Below, piece after piece: positions 22,876 to 34,178 of a stretch of DNA of 64,000 nucleotides; the stretch's first letter is position 1, and each line of letters begins with the position of its first letter. The stretch is taken from the NCBI RefSeq assembly GCF_963169125.1, contig NC_084793.1, positions 135,758,297 to 135,822,296 on the forward strand, read 5' to 3'. Both the position numbers and the translations under genes were made by a program. The notes under the pieces were generated by a model that was not told the DNA's origin, searched no databases, and was given only the letters and a program-made list of their open reading frames with translations. This stretch comes from Humulus lupulus. Its lineage: Eukaryota; Streptophyta; Magnoliopsida; Rosales; Cannabaceae.

Positions 22876-25010
22876 ATGGTGCCTAAGAACACCAATGCGG
22901 CCTCTAAGAAGCCAGGTTCCTCTAAAGAGCCTGCTAGATCAGAAGGTCCTAGCCCTCAAGACCATGAGACTGAGCCTAGAGTCTTGCTCGAGGACGTGAC
23001 TCCAGAGGTTGAACAACTTCAAGAATCCATGGGGGCTTTCCAGGAGGAAATGGCATAATTCAATGCCAGACAGGAGTCGTTCGCTGAAGAAATGGCTAGG
23101 CAGAAGGCTGCATTTGAGTAGCAAAGATGGGAGATGGACGCTAGGAGCGAAGAAATCAGGCGATAGCAGGAGGAGGCCGATAGGTGACATCGCGAGGTTG
23201 GACTCGCTCTAGAGGAAGCTACGCAGCTGGTCTAGGCCAATGCCCAAGCTGCAGCACGAGGAGCAACCACCCAGGAGCAAGGACCACAGAAGCTGGTCGC
23301 AAAAACACTGACAGACCCACTTCTCGAGGACCAAATAGGAGTGGTAGTAACCCACCCGGTCGGGAAGAAGATGGGGTCTGATCGGGCACTGCCTCAACCC
23401 AAAGGGGGAACTCCAGAACCCCCTCAAGGAGCCACTGATCAGAGACTTCCAGATCCGGAAGTCACAAGTCAGGCAGTAAGAAAACTCCACCTGAGCAGGA
23501 GCAAAATAGGGCTCCTCGAGGTAAAGAAACTTCACACTTCAAAGACGGGCATGGTCGTGATGAAGCTGGTAGTCATCACACTAATTAGTTGAAGGATAAG
23601 AAGGACAACAGCCAGCGAGGAGGAAAAGACCACCCAGCGCAGACAGGAAGGCCACCACTGCATCCCAACCAGCAGCGTAGTGGCAAGGAGCATTTCCCGC
23701 ATGGCAAGCCTTCCGAAAAAACTCGGAGTACGGTGTTCGATTGGTTAGGGAGGCATATCTCTCAGAAGGATCTAAGAGACGTCATTGTTGACAGGAGAAG
23801 GACCGTCCCGGTCAAAGGGAGAGATCCGAACCGACCTACCAGTCAAGTAGAAATACTAGATGATGGTCTGCCGGATAGGAGAGCCCGACCAGGCGGTCCC
23901 GAGAATGAGTCCCAAGCAGTGGCCCCAGGCATCCAAGCCCAGCTTGATGCTCTGACAGCAACAGTTCAGGGTCTGTCAAAATGACCTTCTGCAATCGATC
24001 CAGTAGACCACATGAGTGGCAGCCCATTATGTGCTCGAATTAGAGCAGCCCAGCCACTAGCGAAGTACAAAGCACCGGTACTGCCAGTTTATACAGAAAA
24101 GGCAGATCCGATAAGGCATGTAGGGAAATTCGAAGACCAAATGGAGCTGCTCAGAGTGAGTGATGACTATCGGTGTAGAGTTTTCCCCACTACATTGTCT
24201 GACACTACCCAAGAGTGGTATTGGAAATTTAAGCCAAACTCCATCACTTCTTGGGAGAGTTTCAGGAAAGAGTTTTGTAGGCGGTTCAGCGCTGCACGGA
24301 CCCCTCCAGTTTATGCCAATCACTTGGCAGATATTAAATAATGGAAAGATGAATCTATCAAAAACTACATACAAAGGTTCATGAGAGAAGCCAACCGAGC
24401 AACCGCGGTTGAAGATGAGGGGAAGATGGTGGCCATTTCTTTTGGCATAATCTATCGGAGTCCTTTATGGGACAGTATTCATCGCAACCCAATTTCAACG
24501 TTACAACAATTTCTTGACCGGGCAGACAAGTATATGAAATTGGATGACACGATTGAGAAGGGAGAGAAAGACCTGAACAATTCGAGCGGATCGACTGATC
24601 CTCCCAAGAATGGTGGAAATGATCAAGGTGGTGGTAAGAAACATGGGAATAACGGGTCTGACCGCCACAATGAAAAGCAGGCTAAGTCAGGATCAAATGA
24701 CAAGCCAACTAAGTATGAACCTTGGTTCACCAATTACACCACTCTTTCGGCCAGCCGAGCGGAGATATATCTCGCAAGTCATCAGGAGGTCCCCTACCGG
24801 AAACCCCCACCCATCAAAAAGGAGATGAGTAAGAGAGATTTGAATAAGTTCTGTCATTTCCATGGAGACTATGGTCACGACACGAATGAATGCAATCATC
24901 TCAAAGACGAGACAAAATTTCTCCTCTGGTCGGGGAAATTGAAAAAATATCGAGCAGAAAAGACCCAAGGAGAGGGAAGTAACAATAATCCTAGGTTTAA
25001 GCGGCAATGA
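22876..25010 (+). pseudogene. Element F gag (broken)
   Basis: The first ATG after the LTR is at 22876 (MVPKNTNAASKKPGSSKEPA). An acidic, coiled-coil-like N-terminus is broken by stops at 23056 (TAA), 23119 (TAG), 23164 (TAG), 23185 (TGA) and 23233 (TAG), all explicable by C-to-T change. The reading then moves to another frame near 23540-23590. A stop before 23985 and one at 24339 (ADIK-stop-WKDESIKNY) interrupt the capsid domain (VGKFEDQMELLRVSDDYRCR, FCRRFSAARTPPVYANHL). The nucleocapsid end has one knuckle, CHFHGDYGHDTNEC (near 24860), and a basic tail ending at 25010. Confidence 0.88.
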
Positions 25011-25019
25011 TCCCCACCT

Positions 25020-25873
25020 TTGCAACCCGAGCCTGTGGAATTGACTTTAGACACCATATGTGGAGGTCCACATCTAGCTGGGGATAGCAACAAAGCAAGG
25101 GAGAGGTATGCTCGAACCCTTCGACATGAGTTGGATGCAACATCGACGTCCGAGGTCATGACTGTAGAGGAGCAGCCTCCGAAGAACCCACGATACGAAA
25201 GTGAGGGCTCACTTTCACTGAAGATGGTGCACGACATGTGAGAAATCCTCATAATAACCCTCTCGTCGTGACAATCCAAATAGCAAATATGAAGGTGAAG
25301 AGATGCCTGGTCGACACAGGGAGTTTTGTGAACATTATCTACAAATCATCCTTTGAAAGGATGAAACTATCAATCAATGACTTGAAGCCATGCTCTCAAG
25401 TCATCTATGGATTTACTGGAGAAGGGTTGTCACCAGGTGGAACGATCAAGTTACCAGTCACAACGGGGGATGCTCCCAAGCATGAGACAGTCATGACAGA
25501 TTTTTTGATAGTCGACTGCCCATCCGCCTATAATGTGGTTATTGGTCGACCACTACTCACAACCTTGCATGCGGCAATCTCTATATGGCACCTTTCTATG
25601 AAGTTCCCAACCAGTGCAGGCATAGGTTGCGTCCGAGGAGACCAGAGAGAGGCTAGGAAATGTTATAATGCCTCGGTAGCTAAAGCACGAAAGGGGGCCA
25701 AAGAAAACAACATGATTGTATGTTTAGATAGAGAGGAGATAGAGGAGATGGATGTTGACCAAAGCTTTACAGTCGTAGCCGATCAGGAAGGAATGTTAGA
25801 AAAGTTTGGCCAAGAAAGCACTCTTGGTTTAAGTGAACAACAAGCCCCATCCGGTGATGAAGTCACCAAATAA
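25020..25873 (+). pseudogene. Element F protease region (broken)
   Basis: A spacer, ELTLDTICGGPHLAGDSNKA, occupies 25030-25095. After a frame change near 25235, an aspartic protease domain runs from 25238. It has the active-site phrase CLVDTGSFVNIIY (normally DTGSS or DTGSSAD, so the residue after Ser-Gly is unusual) and the conserved VVIGRPLLTTLHAAIS near 25540. The frame closes with TAA at 25871-25873, before RT. This enzyme would cut the Gag-Pol polyprotein inside the particle. Confidence 0.85.
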
Positions 25874-25933
25874 GGTGTTGCCCAAAGCGAGGGAAGGGAC
25901 TTCGATCCTCGCTTTGGGGATTATGATAGTGAG

Positions 25934-28140
25934 GTGGGACCTACAGAAGAGTTAGAGGAGGTTCCAATAGATGAGAATGACCCGACCAGAGGGGTCAAGG
26001 TTGGAAAAAAGCTGAGGATAGAAGTAAAAGCACAGCTGGTAGAATTTTTGCAGAGGAATCAAGATGTCTTCGCCTGGTCTCACAAGGATATGGTGGGTAT
26101 CACATCAACTATGATCACTCACGTGCTCAACGTGGATGAAAGCTATCCAGCAGTGCAGCAGAAGAGAAGGTTGCTTGACAAGGATCGAGCAAAGGCTCTC
26201 AAAGAGGAGGTGGAGCGGCTAAAGGAAAACAGGTTTATAAGGGAGGCCTATTACCCTGCATGGGTTTCAAACCCAGTGTTAGTGCCCAAGTCCAATGGAA
26301 AGTGGAGGACTTGTGTGGACTTTACCGACCTGAACAAAGCATGTCCAAAGGACTGTCTTCCTTTGCCAAGAATAGACCAGTTGGTGGACACGACCTCTGG
26401 TCATGAAACATTGTCCTTCATGGACGCTTACTCAGGGTATAACCAGATTAGTATGCACCCTCCCGATGAGGAGCATACCAGTTTCCGAACAGACATAGGG
26501 TTGTATTGTTATAAGGTCATGCCATTCAGCTTAAAGAACGCGGGGGCCACATACCAGCGTTTAGTGAATGGCATGTTCCATGAATTAATTGGCAAGAACA
26601 TGGAGGTGTACATAGACGATATGCTGGTGAAGTCAAAGGAAGCTGAAGGACATGTACAAGATTTGGAGGAAAGCTTTGCAGTATTGAGAAAGTACAGCAT
26701 GAAGTTGAATCCTCTCAAATGCTCGTTTGGAGTAAGTTCGGGAAAATTTCTGGGGTTTATTGTGAACTCGCGAGAAATATAAGAAAATCTGGAGAAGATA
26801 AAAGCGCTCGCAGAAATGAAATCTCCGGCCAGAATTAAGGATGTGCAAAGCTTGACTGGGCGGATTTCTGCTTTAAGTAGGTTCATCTCTAAATCGACGG
26901 ACAAGTGTGTCCCGTTTTTTAACTTGCTTAGAGGAAGCAAGAAGTTTGAATGGACAGAAGAATGTGAGCAAGCTTTTCAAGCCATAAAGGAACACTTAGC
27001 TCAACCTCCTATTCTTTCAAAGCCAGTTGATGGGGAAGATCTCTTTGTTTACCTAGCAGTCACAGAGCACGCTGTTAGTGCTGCTCTAGTGCGAGAAGAA
27101 GATAGAGTGCAGCGTCCGGTGTACTACGTTAGCAAGTGACTGATAGGAGCAGAGTCCAGGTATCCCATGATTGAGAAGTTGGCCTATTGCTTGGTACTTG
27201 CTTCTCGCAAATTGCGACCGTACTTCCAGGCACATCCCATTAAAGTCCTTACCAACCAGCCTCTACGTCAAGTCTTGCAGAAGCCAGAGTCATCCGGTCA
27301 TTTACTTAAATGGGCGGTTGAATTGGGTCAATTTGCGATCAAGTATCAACCAAGATCTGCTATTAAGGGTCAGACTTTGGCGGATTTTATTGCTGAATGT
27401 ACTGGAATTCCTGATAATCATGACCAGCAAGACCAGGTGACTGGGCAGAGAGAGGATTTTCCTACTTGTAAAATTTTTGTTGATGGGTCGTCGAACGAAC
27501 ATAATGATGGGGCAGGAATTATATTGGTCAGACCAGAGGAACATCGAATTCATTGTGCACTAAGGTTCAGATTTAATGCTTCTAATAATGAGGTGGAGTA
27601 TGAAGCCCTCCTAGCAGGCTTGCGCTTGGCTAGAGATGTTCGCGCCCGGTCGGTCGAAATAAACAGTGATTCCCAATTGGTGGTCTACCAAGTCTTAGGG
27701 GAATATCAAGCAAGGGGCCTGCGCATGGTGGCGTACTTGAAAAATACCAAGGATCTGCTAGCACAATTCGAAGAGTATACTATTAAGTTGGTACCACGGG
27801 AGCAGAACTCTAACGCAGACGCTTTAGCAAAATTAGCTAGTGCAAAAGAGGCAGAAACTTTGAATATAGTACCAGTGGAATATTTAGCAGAGCCAAGCAT
27901 TAATGAACAAGAAGCCATGCTCATCACAATAGCTAACACTTGGATGACACCCATTATTATTTACCTTGAGCAAGGAATCCTCCCAGATGATCGTAATGAA
28001 GCAAAGAAGATTATGAGGCAAGCTGCTAGGTACATTATGATGGATGGGGTGTTGTATAGAAGAGGGTACTCTTTGCCTCTACTAAGGTACATAGCACCCG
28101 ACCAATCAAAAAACTTATTGGCTGAAGTGCATGAGGGTTC
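25934..28140 (+). pseudogene. Element F reverse transcriptase and RNase H (broken)
   Basis: RT landmarks in order are YPAWVSNPVLVPKSNGKWRT (near 26250), FMDAYSGYNQI (near 26420), FSLKNAGATYQRLVN and the catalytic YIDDMLVKS (near 26610). Stops at 26780-26782 and 27137-27139 cut the same frame. The RT-RNase H connection has LTGRISALSRFISKSTDKCV. RNase H shows KIFVDGSSNEHNDGAGI (near 27480; first Asp present), NNEVEYEALLAG (Glu present), NSDSQLV (Asp present) and NSNADALAKLA (Asp present). The four metal-binding acidic positions are kept, so RNase H is the best-preserved domain. The frame is lost near 28139 at the integrase zinc region. Confidence 0.9.
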
Positions 28141-29169
28141 TGTGGAGATCATGCTGGGGGGCAAAGTCTATCTAAAAAGATTTTGCGGCAAGGATTTTTC
28201 TGGCCTACAATGAATGAAGATTCCATGGAGTATGTGAAGAAGTGTGATAAATGCCAGAGATTTTCTAAAGTACCCAGGGCACCTCCGAATGTATTGAAGC
28301 AAATGCAGAGCTCGTGGCCTTTTACAGTATGGGGCATTGATCTGATCGAGAAACTACCCAAAGGGAAAGGAGGAGTACAGTTTGCAGTAGTTGTTGTGGA
28401 TTATTTCACCAAGTGGACCGAAGCCGAACCACTAGCAACAATCACCTCAAAGAAAGTGTTGGATTTTGTGGTTAAGAATATAATATGTCGCTATGGTCTG
28501 CCCAAGAAGATAGTCTCTAACAATGGCACTCAGTTCGATAGTGACCTATTTACCGACATCTGCACTAGGCATGGCATCACGAAAAATTTCTCCTTGGTAT
28601 CTCATCCGCAAGCCAATGGGCAAGTTGAAGCCGTAAATAAAACTTTGAAAGATACTCTAAAAAAGCGTCTAGAGCGAGCTAAGGGTACTTGGGCAGAAGA
28701 ATTACCAGAAGTTCTTTGGTCATACAGGACCACTGCTCGGACAGCAACTGGTCATACCCCTTTCTCCTTGGCATATGGGTATGAAGCCATGTTACCTGTG
28801 GAAGTAGACCCACCATCTCATCAGAGAACCATGTATGGCCAGGAGGAGAATCACCATTTGCTAGCTGAATCTTTAGATTTCCTTGAGGAGAGACGAGAAA
28901 AAGCAAGCTTGAGAGTTGCTGCTCATCAGCAAAAGGTGGCCCGCTATTTTAATTCCAAAGTCAGAGATCGAAAGTTCCAGGTCGGGGATTTGGTCCTCAG
29001 AAAGGTGTTCATCAGAGACCCGATGACTGGAGTGCTAGGACCAAACTGGGAGGGACCGTATCAGATTGAGCAAGTCTTACCACCCGGCACTTACAAACTC
29101 GCTCGATTAAATGGAGAGCTGATCAGGAACTATTGGAATGGCGAGCACTTAAGGAAATATTATCAATAA
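28141..29169 (+). pseudogene. Element F integrase (frameshifted, catalytic Asp changed)
   Basis: A one-base frame change near 28139 separates the first His of the zinc-binding domain from the rest. The remaining cysteines are in VKKCDKCQRF (near 28240). Catalytic core: the first Asp is in WGIDLIEKL (near 28340). The second is expected in SDNGTQFD, but here the codon is AAC, giving SNNGTQFD (near 28520), so this Asp is replaced by Asn. The Glu is in NGQVEAVNK (near 28625). The C-terminal part has FQVGDLVLRKV and NWEGPYQIEQVLPPGTYKLA, and ends KKYYQ-like (RKYYQ) at 29169, the normal end for Tat elements. There is no chromodomain. Confidence 0.9.
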
Positions 29170-30138
29170 ATACTGCTTACAGAGTAGTAGCTTTGTCTCA
29201 AGTGTTTAACTTGTTATTTAAGTTTGTTTGTGAATTGGCTATTTGCTAACCAGTCATGTTATTTTGAACAATTTTGTTTTCTTTGAGACTCGTAATTAGA
29301 CACGCTCTGTACTTTTTTTTTCTTACGAGTAATAAAAGAGATCACGCGCAGCGCAGTCGAATCTTGCTACAAATTTTGCATATGTGTTGATTATTCTTGC
29401 TTTGGCAGTGTTCAACTGTCATTACAACTTAAAACAAAAAAGGTTTTCTGAAGGAAATACCGGGCAATGTTCAACTGGTCGGTATCCATCAGATGAATGA
29501 CCAACGTTTAAATAGTTGCATGTTTTTGCAGTGTTTAACTGCTGAAATATCCTTTGTATGTTCAATGTGTTTCACGAGTAATAACTGCTCGGACAAATTC
29601 GGTCAAGTAGCAAGTGATCAAGGATTTTTCAACCCTCAATCACTTGGGGGGCACATAGGGTATGCTGGTATACAATTCAACACAAGCAATAAGAACACGA
29701 GCAAAGATATTTGTTTTCAGGCTGAATTGTAAATCTTTGAAGTCAAAAAGGGTCGTTAAGCTAACTTGTTTTACAAAGCTTAATTAACTTGGAATTTTTT
29801 CAAAATTTTAAGTTAAGAACAACTATTCGTGTGTAAATAAAATGCTATGCTCATAAAATGTTAGAGCAATAAGAATGTGAGAAAGTATGCTTAGTAGTAA
29901 CTTATGAAATGTTTATAATTTCTAAGTTAGAAAACTAAGTACTCATATGAAAATATAAGGCATCTATGTAATAAAACTTTTAAATGATTAAGTCTAAAAA
30001 AGTGAAGTGTTCATGCCAATAGCTCAGCCATACGAGCAAAAGTACAGTAGCAAAATACAAAATAAAGGTCTACTAGTATGCTAAAGAGTCAGCTGGTTGG
30101 ATGGAGTCTCACTGGTCGGATGGAGGCTCACTGGTCGG
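29170..30138 (+). other. Spacer between integrase and reverse-strand gene of F
   Basis: Non-coding. It contains the internal polypurine motif at 29643-29657 and the phrase GTGTTCAACTG three times around 29409-29540. The 3' end of the reverse-strand gene lies at 30139, so this is also its 3' untranslated side. Confidence 0.55.
29643..29657 (+). promoter_or_regulatory. Internal polypurine-tract-like motif of element F
   Basis: CTTGGGGGGCACATA. Its 12-base core ACTTGGGGGGCA (29642-29653) is exactly repeated in the real 3' polypurine tract at 34164-34175, 4.5 kb further on. It is conserved in elements A (1923-1937, minus) and C (15518-15528). Confidence 0.5.
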
Positions 30139-32623
30139 CTATGAGGCTCCCTGGTCAGGTTGATCAACACCTTCCTCAGCATCAGTTGCTTCTTCCGGTC
30201 GGAACGATAGCGTGGGGGAAAACAGTGTGGTACCAGCAGGATTAGCTGCTTCCTCAGCATCCTTTGCCTCGCATTTGGCAAGCTCTTCTGCCTTGGCCTC
30301 CTCTGTGAGAAATTCGAGGTTGATAGGTTTGTTCAGCTTCCACACCTGGTAAAAGCAATTTAAACAAATCTCCTTGTAGCGAGTGAGATCGGCTTCTTTC
30401 TCTCGCTTTAGCTCCTCGTTCTCACAAGTCAATCTCTCTAGCTGATTAGTCAATGACTTGTTGATTTGAGTTTGTTTTTGGTTCTCGTCAGCCAACCCCC
30501 CAAGAGACTCATTCCGCTCAGCCACGGTCTTCTCTGCCTGCTCCACCTTGGATTTGAGATCTTTTTCCAAGGAAGTTAAAGTCTCCACTTTAGTTTAGGC
30601 ATCCGGTAGTTGATCATTTAAGACCTTGATCAATTCCTTGTAGTCTACTGCTCGATGCTGAGCGTGGCTGGTGGTGATAAGCGACTGCATGGAAAACAGG
30701 AGGTTATTACAAGTAAAAATGATTAATAACAAACTGTCTTGTGATAAAATACTTACATTCATTAGCTGAGCGAGCCCTCTTTGTAAGATGACTTCAACAC
30801 TAAGCCGAGGTAAGGATTCAAAGCTTTGAATCGTTGAAGCATCATGAAGGGTTTGGTCAAGCAGTTCCTTCCCAATGTTACCAGCAGTGCGAAGGGCCTC
30901 ACTCAAGCCAGTCAGGCGAGTGGGGGTTAGGCTCGCATAGGGAGAAATCGACGAAGGGGTCAGCTGCGGGATTGTAATCGGCTCCTCGGGTTGTCTTCCT
31001 TGGCTTGTCAAGGTTGTCCTTGGAACTTTGCTTGAGGGGTTTGAGCCACTTCCTTCCCCATATTTCCTTTTTTGGGCAAGAGTGGTGTTGAATTGCCTAA
31101 ACATCTCTGAATCTGCAAAAGAGTAAACACAAGACTTGTTAGTAATAAGTAAAGCAATATGTGGGTAAATACTTTACAACTACCAAATAGCTCTATAAAT
31201 CCCATATAACCAAGTTATTTAAAATCAAACATCTCACTATGACTATTAGACCTGAGTTTAGGATTTGGTCAAGGAAGTCATCCTCTTCATCAGATGATGA
31301 GCTTAAGTCTCTATGAAGCTGGATGGTCTTTCCTTTCCCAGGCTGTGTGGGAATAACATGTCTGTGTTGATCCTCTGACTGGAGTTCCCTAATGATAAGG
31401 TCGCCTGGTCTACGAGAGTAGGGAGACGGTCCAGGAGAGAACTGATCAGTCACTACCTCAGTATCGGTGTTTGACTGGCCAGTTGCATTCGCTTCCTCAG
31501 TAGTACTCTCTACTATGATGTTCTGGTTACTTGGTAGCAGCCCCACCATCTGAAGATTATCCACAGTAACCAATTCTATCATGTTATTCTCCTCGGTGCA
31601 CATATTAGCCAATTCTTCTACTCGGGAACACATTTCCTTGGTAGGCAAGGGCTGGTGAAATGGACCCGCATGTGTAAAGGCTAAGTTGTTGGCTCTGATG
31701 TCTGAAGTAAGAAAATACTTTGTATAGTATTTTCCAGGATTTCACTTATGAGAGATACCATGGAGGTATTTAATCCCTTTATGCCTGTGGAAGAGGTGGA
31801 AAAAACCTGTATTCTTGTGGCTTGGGTTAGTCCTGAAATCAAAGAGATAATGCACTTCATGAGGAGTGGGTGGATCTCGGCCTTGTAGGAAGTAAAGGAT
31901 GTATAGAGCGGACAACGCCTGAATCCCATTGGGAGCAATCTGGAAGGGAGAGACGTTGAAATAGTCCGCTACTGACCGAATGAAAGAATGCAGCAGGATG
32001 GTAGCTCCTGCGTATACGTGGTACCTAAACCAAGCACAGTATGGTTCGCCAGGCTTGTTGGCTCTCTGATGAGGGCGCAGACATATCACGTTAACCCCTC
32101 TCAGGCCCAAGGCTTGAATGTGTTTGTCGAACATGCCGGGGTTAAGTTTAGAGGGTTTGGCTGTAAACCAAGAAGGTGTTTCTTCTCCTTTTCTTGGTTT
32201 TTGAACGGCTAATCGCTGGATCTCGGTAGTAAATTTCTGAGTGATTTTTCTCTGAGGCTTGCTGGGTTTTTGTGTCTGGCGAGGCGGTCTTGAAGAAGCC
32301 GCAGTTCGGACCTCACTGCGTTCCACTACTTTTTGTGCCGCTCTGCGAGATACCTAAGGGTCCTGGTCCTGAGGAAGTCTGTTAGATTTCTTTACCCTCA
32401 TTTCTGAATGGTCAGCCTGCTGATTGAGAAACTGTTCTTCGTGGAGGAGATATAAGGCTAATCAGCGAAGGATCTTTTTAAGACGGTGAGGGCAATCCTC
32501 GGGGGTGCAATGGCTAGGAGACTTTGACGAAGAGTCGCTGCTTTGAGGAGTATCGCTCGATTGCAGAATGGAAGTGTCCGAATTTGTATGGTTGTCACCT
32601 CCCCTATAGTCGAAGCGATTCAT
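30139..32623 (-). pseudogene. Reverse-strand spliced accessory gene of element F
   Basis: An intron-containing gene opposite to gag-pol. Start ATG 32623 (MNRFDYRGGDNHTNSDTS). Exon 1 runs 32623-31252, exon 2 31112-30757 and exon 3 30684-30139. Introns are 31251-31113 (CAG/GTCTAA donor, TTTTGCAG acceptor) and 30756-30685 (GTAAGT donor, TCCATGCAG acceptor), and the phases fit. The product would be about 757 residues: a Ser-rich N-terminus; a basic region; a domain with PGMFDKHIQALGLRGVNVIC, SVADYFNVSPFQIAPNGIQA and HYLFDFRTNPSHKN; an acidic Ser/Asp patch (SSSSDEEDDFLDQI); KRKYGEGSG; a coiled coil (exon 3); and an Ala/Glu-rich tail. Stops at 32464, 32356, near 31744 and 30597 break it. Function unknown; it matches the antisense ORF known from Tat elements. 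Confidence 0.82.
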
Positions 32624-32829
32624 CTACAAAAAATAAAAGGGGAGGTGAGTGATCGAACAAATATAATTCAATCAATGTAAAGGAAAACTATTTGTTTACT
32701 ACTCAGAAAATATTTTTTTGGGTAGTAAAAATATATCTTTACTCCCTAGAACGAACATGCATGAGGGAAAAAATGATAAGTATAAATTTGGTGCCTAAAG
32801 TGCGTGATGTCCAAGCGGATGTCTTGGGG

Positions 32830-32945
32830 TGTCCGGGCGGATGGCCTTGGTGTCCGAGCGGATGGCCTGGGTGTCCGAGCGGGTGGCCTGGTGTCCGAGC
32901 GGATGGCTGGGTGTCCGAGCGGATGGCTGGGTGTCCGAGAAGTGC
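32830..32945. repeat. 20-21-bp tandem repeat TGTCCGAGCGGATGGCCTGG
   Basis: Five to six units of 20-21 bases with TGTCCGAGCGGATGGC, in the leader region between the reverse-strand gene and the 3' LTR of F. It is GC-rich, unlike its surroundings. Confidence 0.8.
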
Positions 32946-32952
32946 AGCAGGC

Positions 32953-33195
32953 GTGTGCGTGACACCTGATCAGTGCAACTGTGTCACGCCGAGGCATCCA
33001 AGCAGCCCGTGCCTGTCCGAGGAGTGCATCAGCGTGTGCGTGACATCCGACTGGTGCACCTGTGTCACGCCGAGGCATCCAAACAGCCCGTGCCTGTCCG
33101 AGGAGTGCAGCAGCGTGTGCGTGACATTCGACCGGTGCACCTTTGTCCCACCAAGGCATTCGAGTAGACTGTGCGCGCGTGTCCGAGGGACCTTT
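32953..33195. repeat. 81-bp tandem repeat, 3 copies
   Basis: Units start GTGTGCGTGACA at 32953, 33034 and 33115, an exact period of 81. As 81 is a multiple of three, several frames stay open through it on both strands, but these are repeat by-products. It shares the word TGTCCGAG with the preceding 20-21-bp array, so both probably grew from one seed. Confidence 0.82.
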
Positions 33196-34163
33196 CGTCC
33201 GAGCAGTTGATGGTGCATCCGAGGGGCTGGGGTCAGTCCGAGGTGTTCCGATCGGTGGTCACAAGGTTGAACCAAGTGTGCTTGAGACCGAGCAATGAGA
33301 GGCGTGACCCATTCATTTTGGGGCATGCCTGAATTTTCAAAAAAAAAAAAAGGCCATGGCCGATCGCCCATGAACACCTTCCTTAAACCCATTTCGGAAA
33401 AAAAAAACCCTAAATCCCATAGGACACAAACACATTTCCTCACCCAAAATACACAACAACAAGATCAAAATGGGGGATTTGAAAGGTTTCAAAGGTTCTA
33501 AGGGACCCTATCTATCATCAAATACCCATGAACACATATATGCAATTTAGGTTGAAAAATTCATTTTTCTTCAAATTTCCATGAAATTGAAGACAAAATT
33601 GAGTTACCCATAACCTAAACAACATCAAAACAGCCACAATACACATTATATACCAAAGATTCATGCACAAATTCAAGGGGAAAGTTTCTTATGGGGATTT
33701 CGGCCTAATCATTTGCTTTGAAAAAAAAAACATAAGTGGAGATGAAGAAGAAGGACTTACCCAATCTTGAAGAACCCTTGGATTTGCTTGAAGAGATTGG
33801 AGTTTTCCTTGAACTCCTTGAACTTTCGGCCAAGAAGAGAACTTTTGGGGTATTCGGCCAAGAGAGAAAAAGATGAGGGAGATGGAAATTTTTTGCTCTT
33901 ATTTTTTTTTTTTTGCTTATGAGAGTATGGGTGCTTATGGGTCTATTTAAAGGGAAAAAGTGGAGATTTCCACTTATTCTTAGACCCTTGGAATTCCCTT
34001 GAGTATATTTTCTCCCCATGATTGAGAGCAGTTGACTGCAGTGATCGTGGTCTGTTATGGCGTCGTGGTTTGTTGCATAGGCGGGAAAATGAACAGTTGG
34101 ATTTTTTATTGTGCCGTCAGCAGTGGAGAAAAAAGTTTATTATGTGAGAACATCATATAATAA
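33196..34163 (-). other. Leader region upstream of the reverse-strand gene of F
   Basis: Non-coding. Read on the minus strand it lies upstream of ATG 32623. It contains A/T runs and GTAAGT-like splice donor words (AGTAAGTCCTTC on the minus strand near 33760), so a 5' untranslated intron is possible but not shown. Confidence 0.4.
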
Positions 34164-34178
34164 ACTTGGGGGGCAAAT
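34164..34178 (+). promoter_or_regulatory. 3' polypurine tract of element F
   Basis: ACTTGGGGGGCAAA directly before the 3' LTR start TGTTATCC at 34179. This is the priming site for plus-strand synthesis. Confidence 0.75.

Noticed and set aside
32692..33443. Overlapping long frames on both strands (Cys-Val-Thr-rich and Trp-Met-Pro-Arg-rich)
   Set aside because: They arise from the 81-bp and 20-21-bp tandem repeats, whose periods keep several frames open at once.
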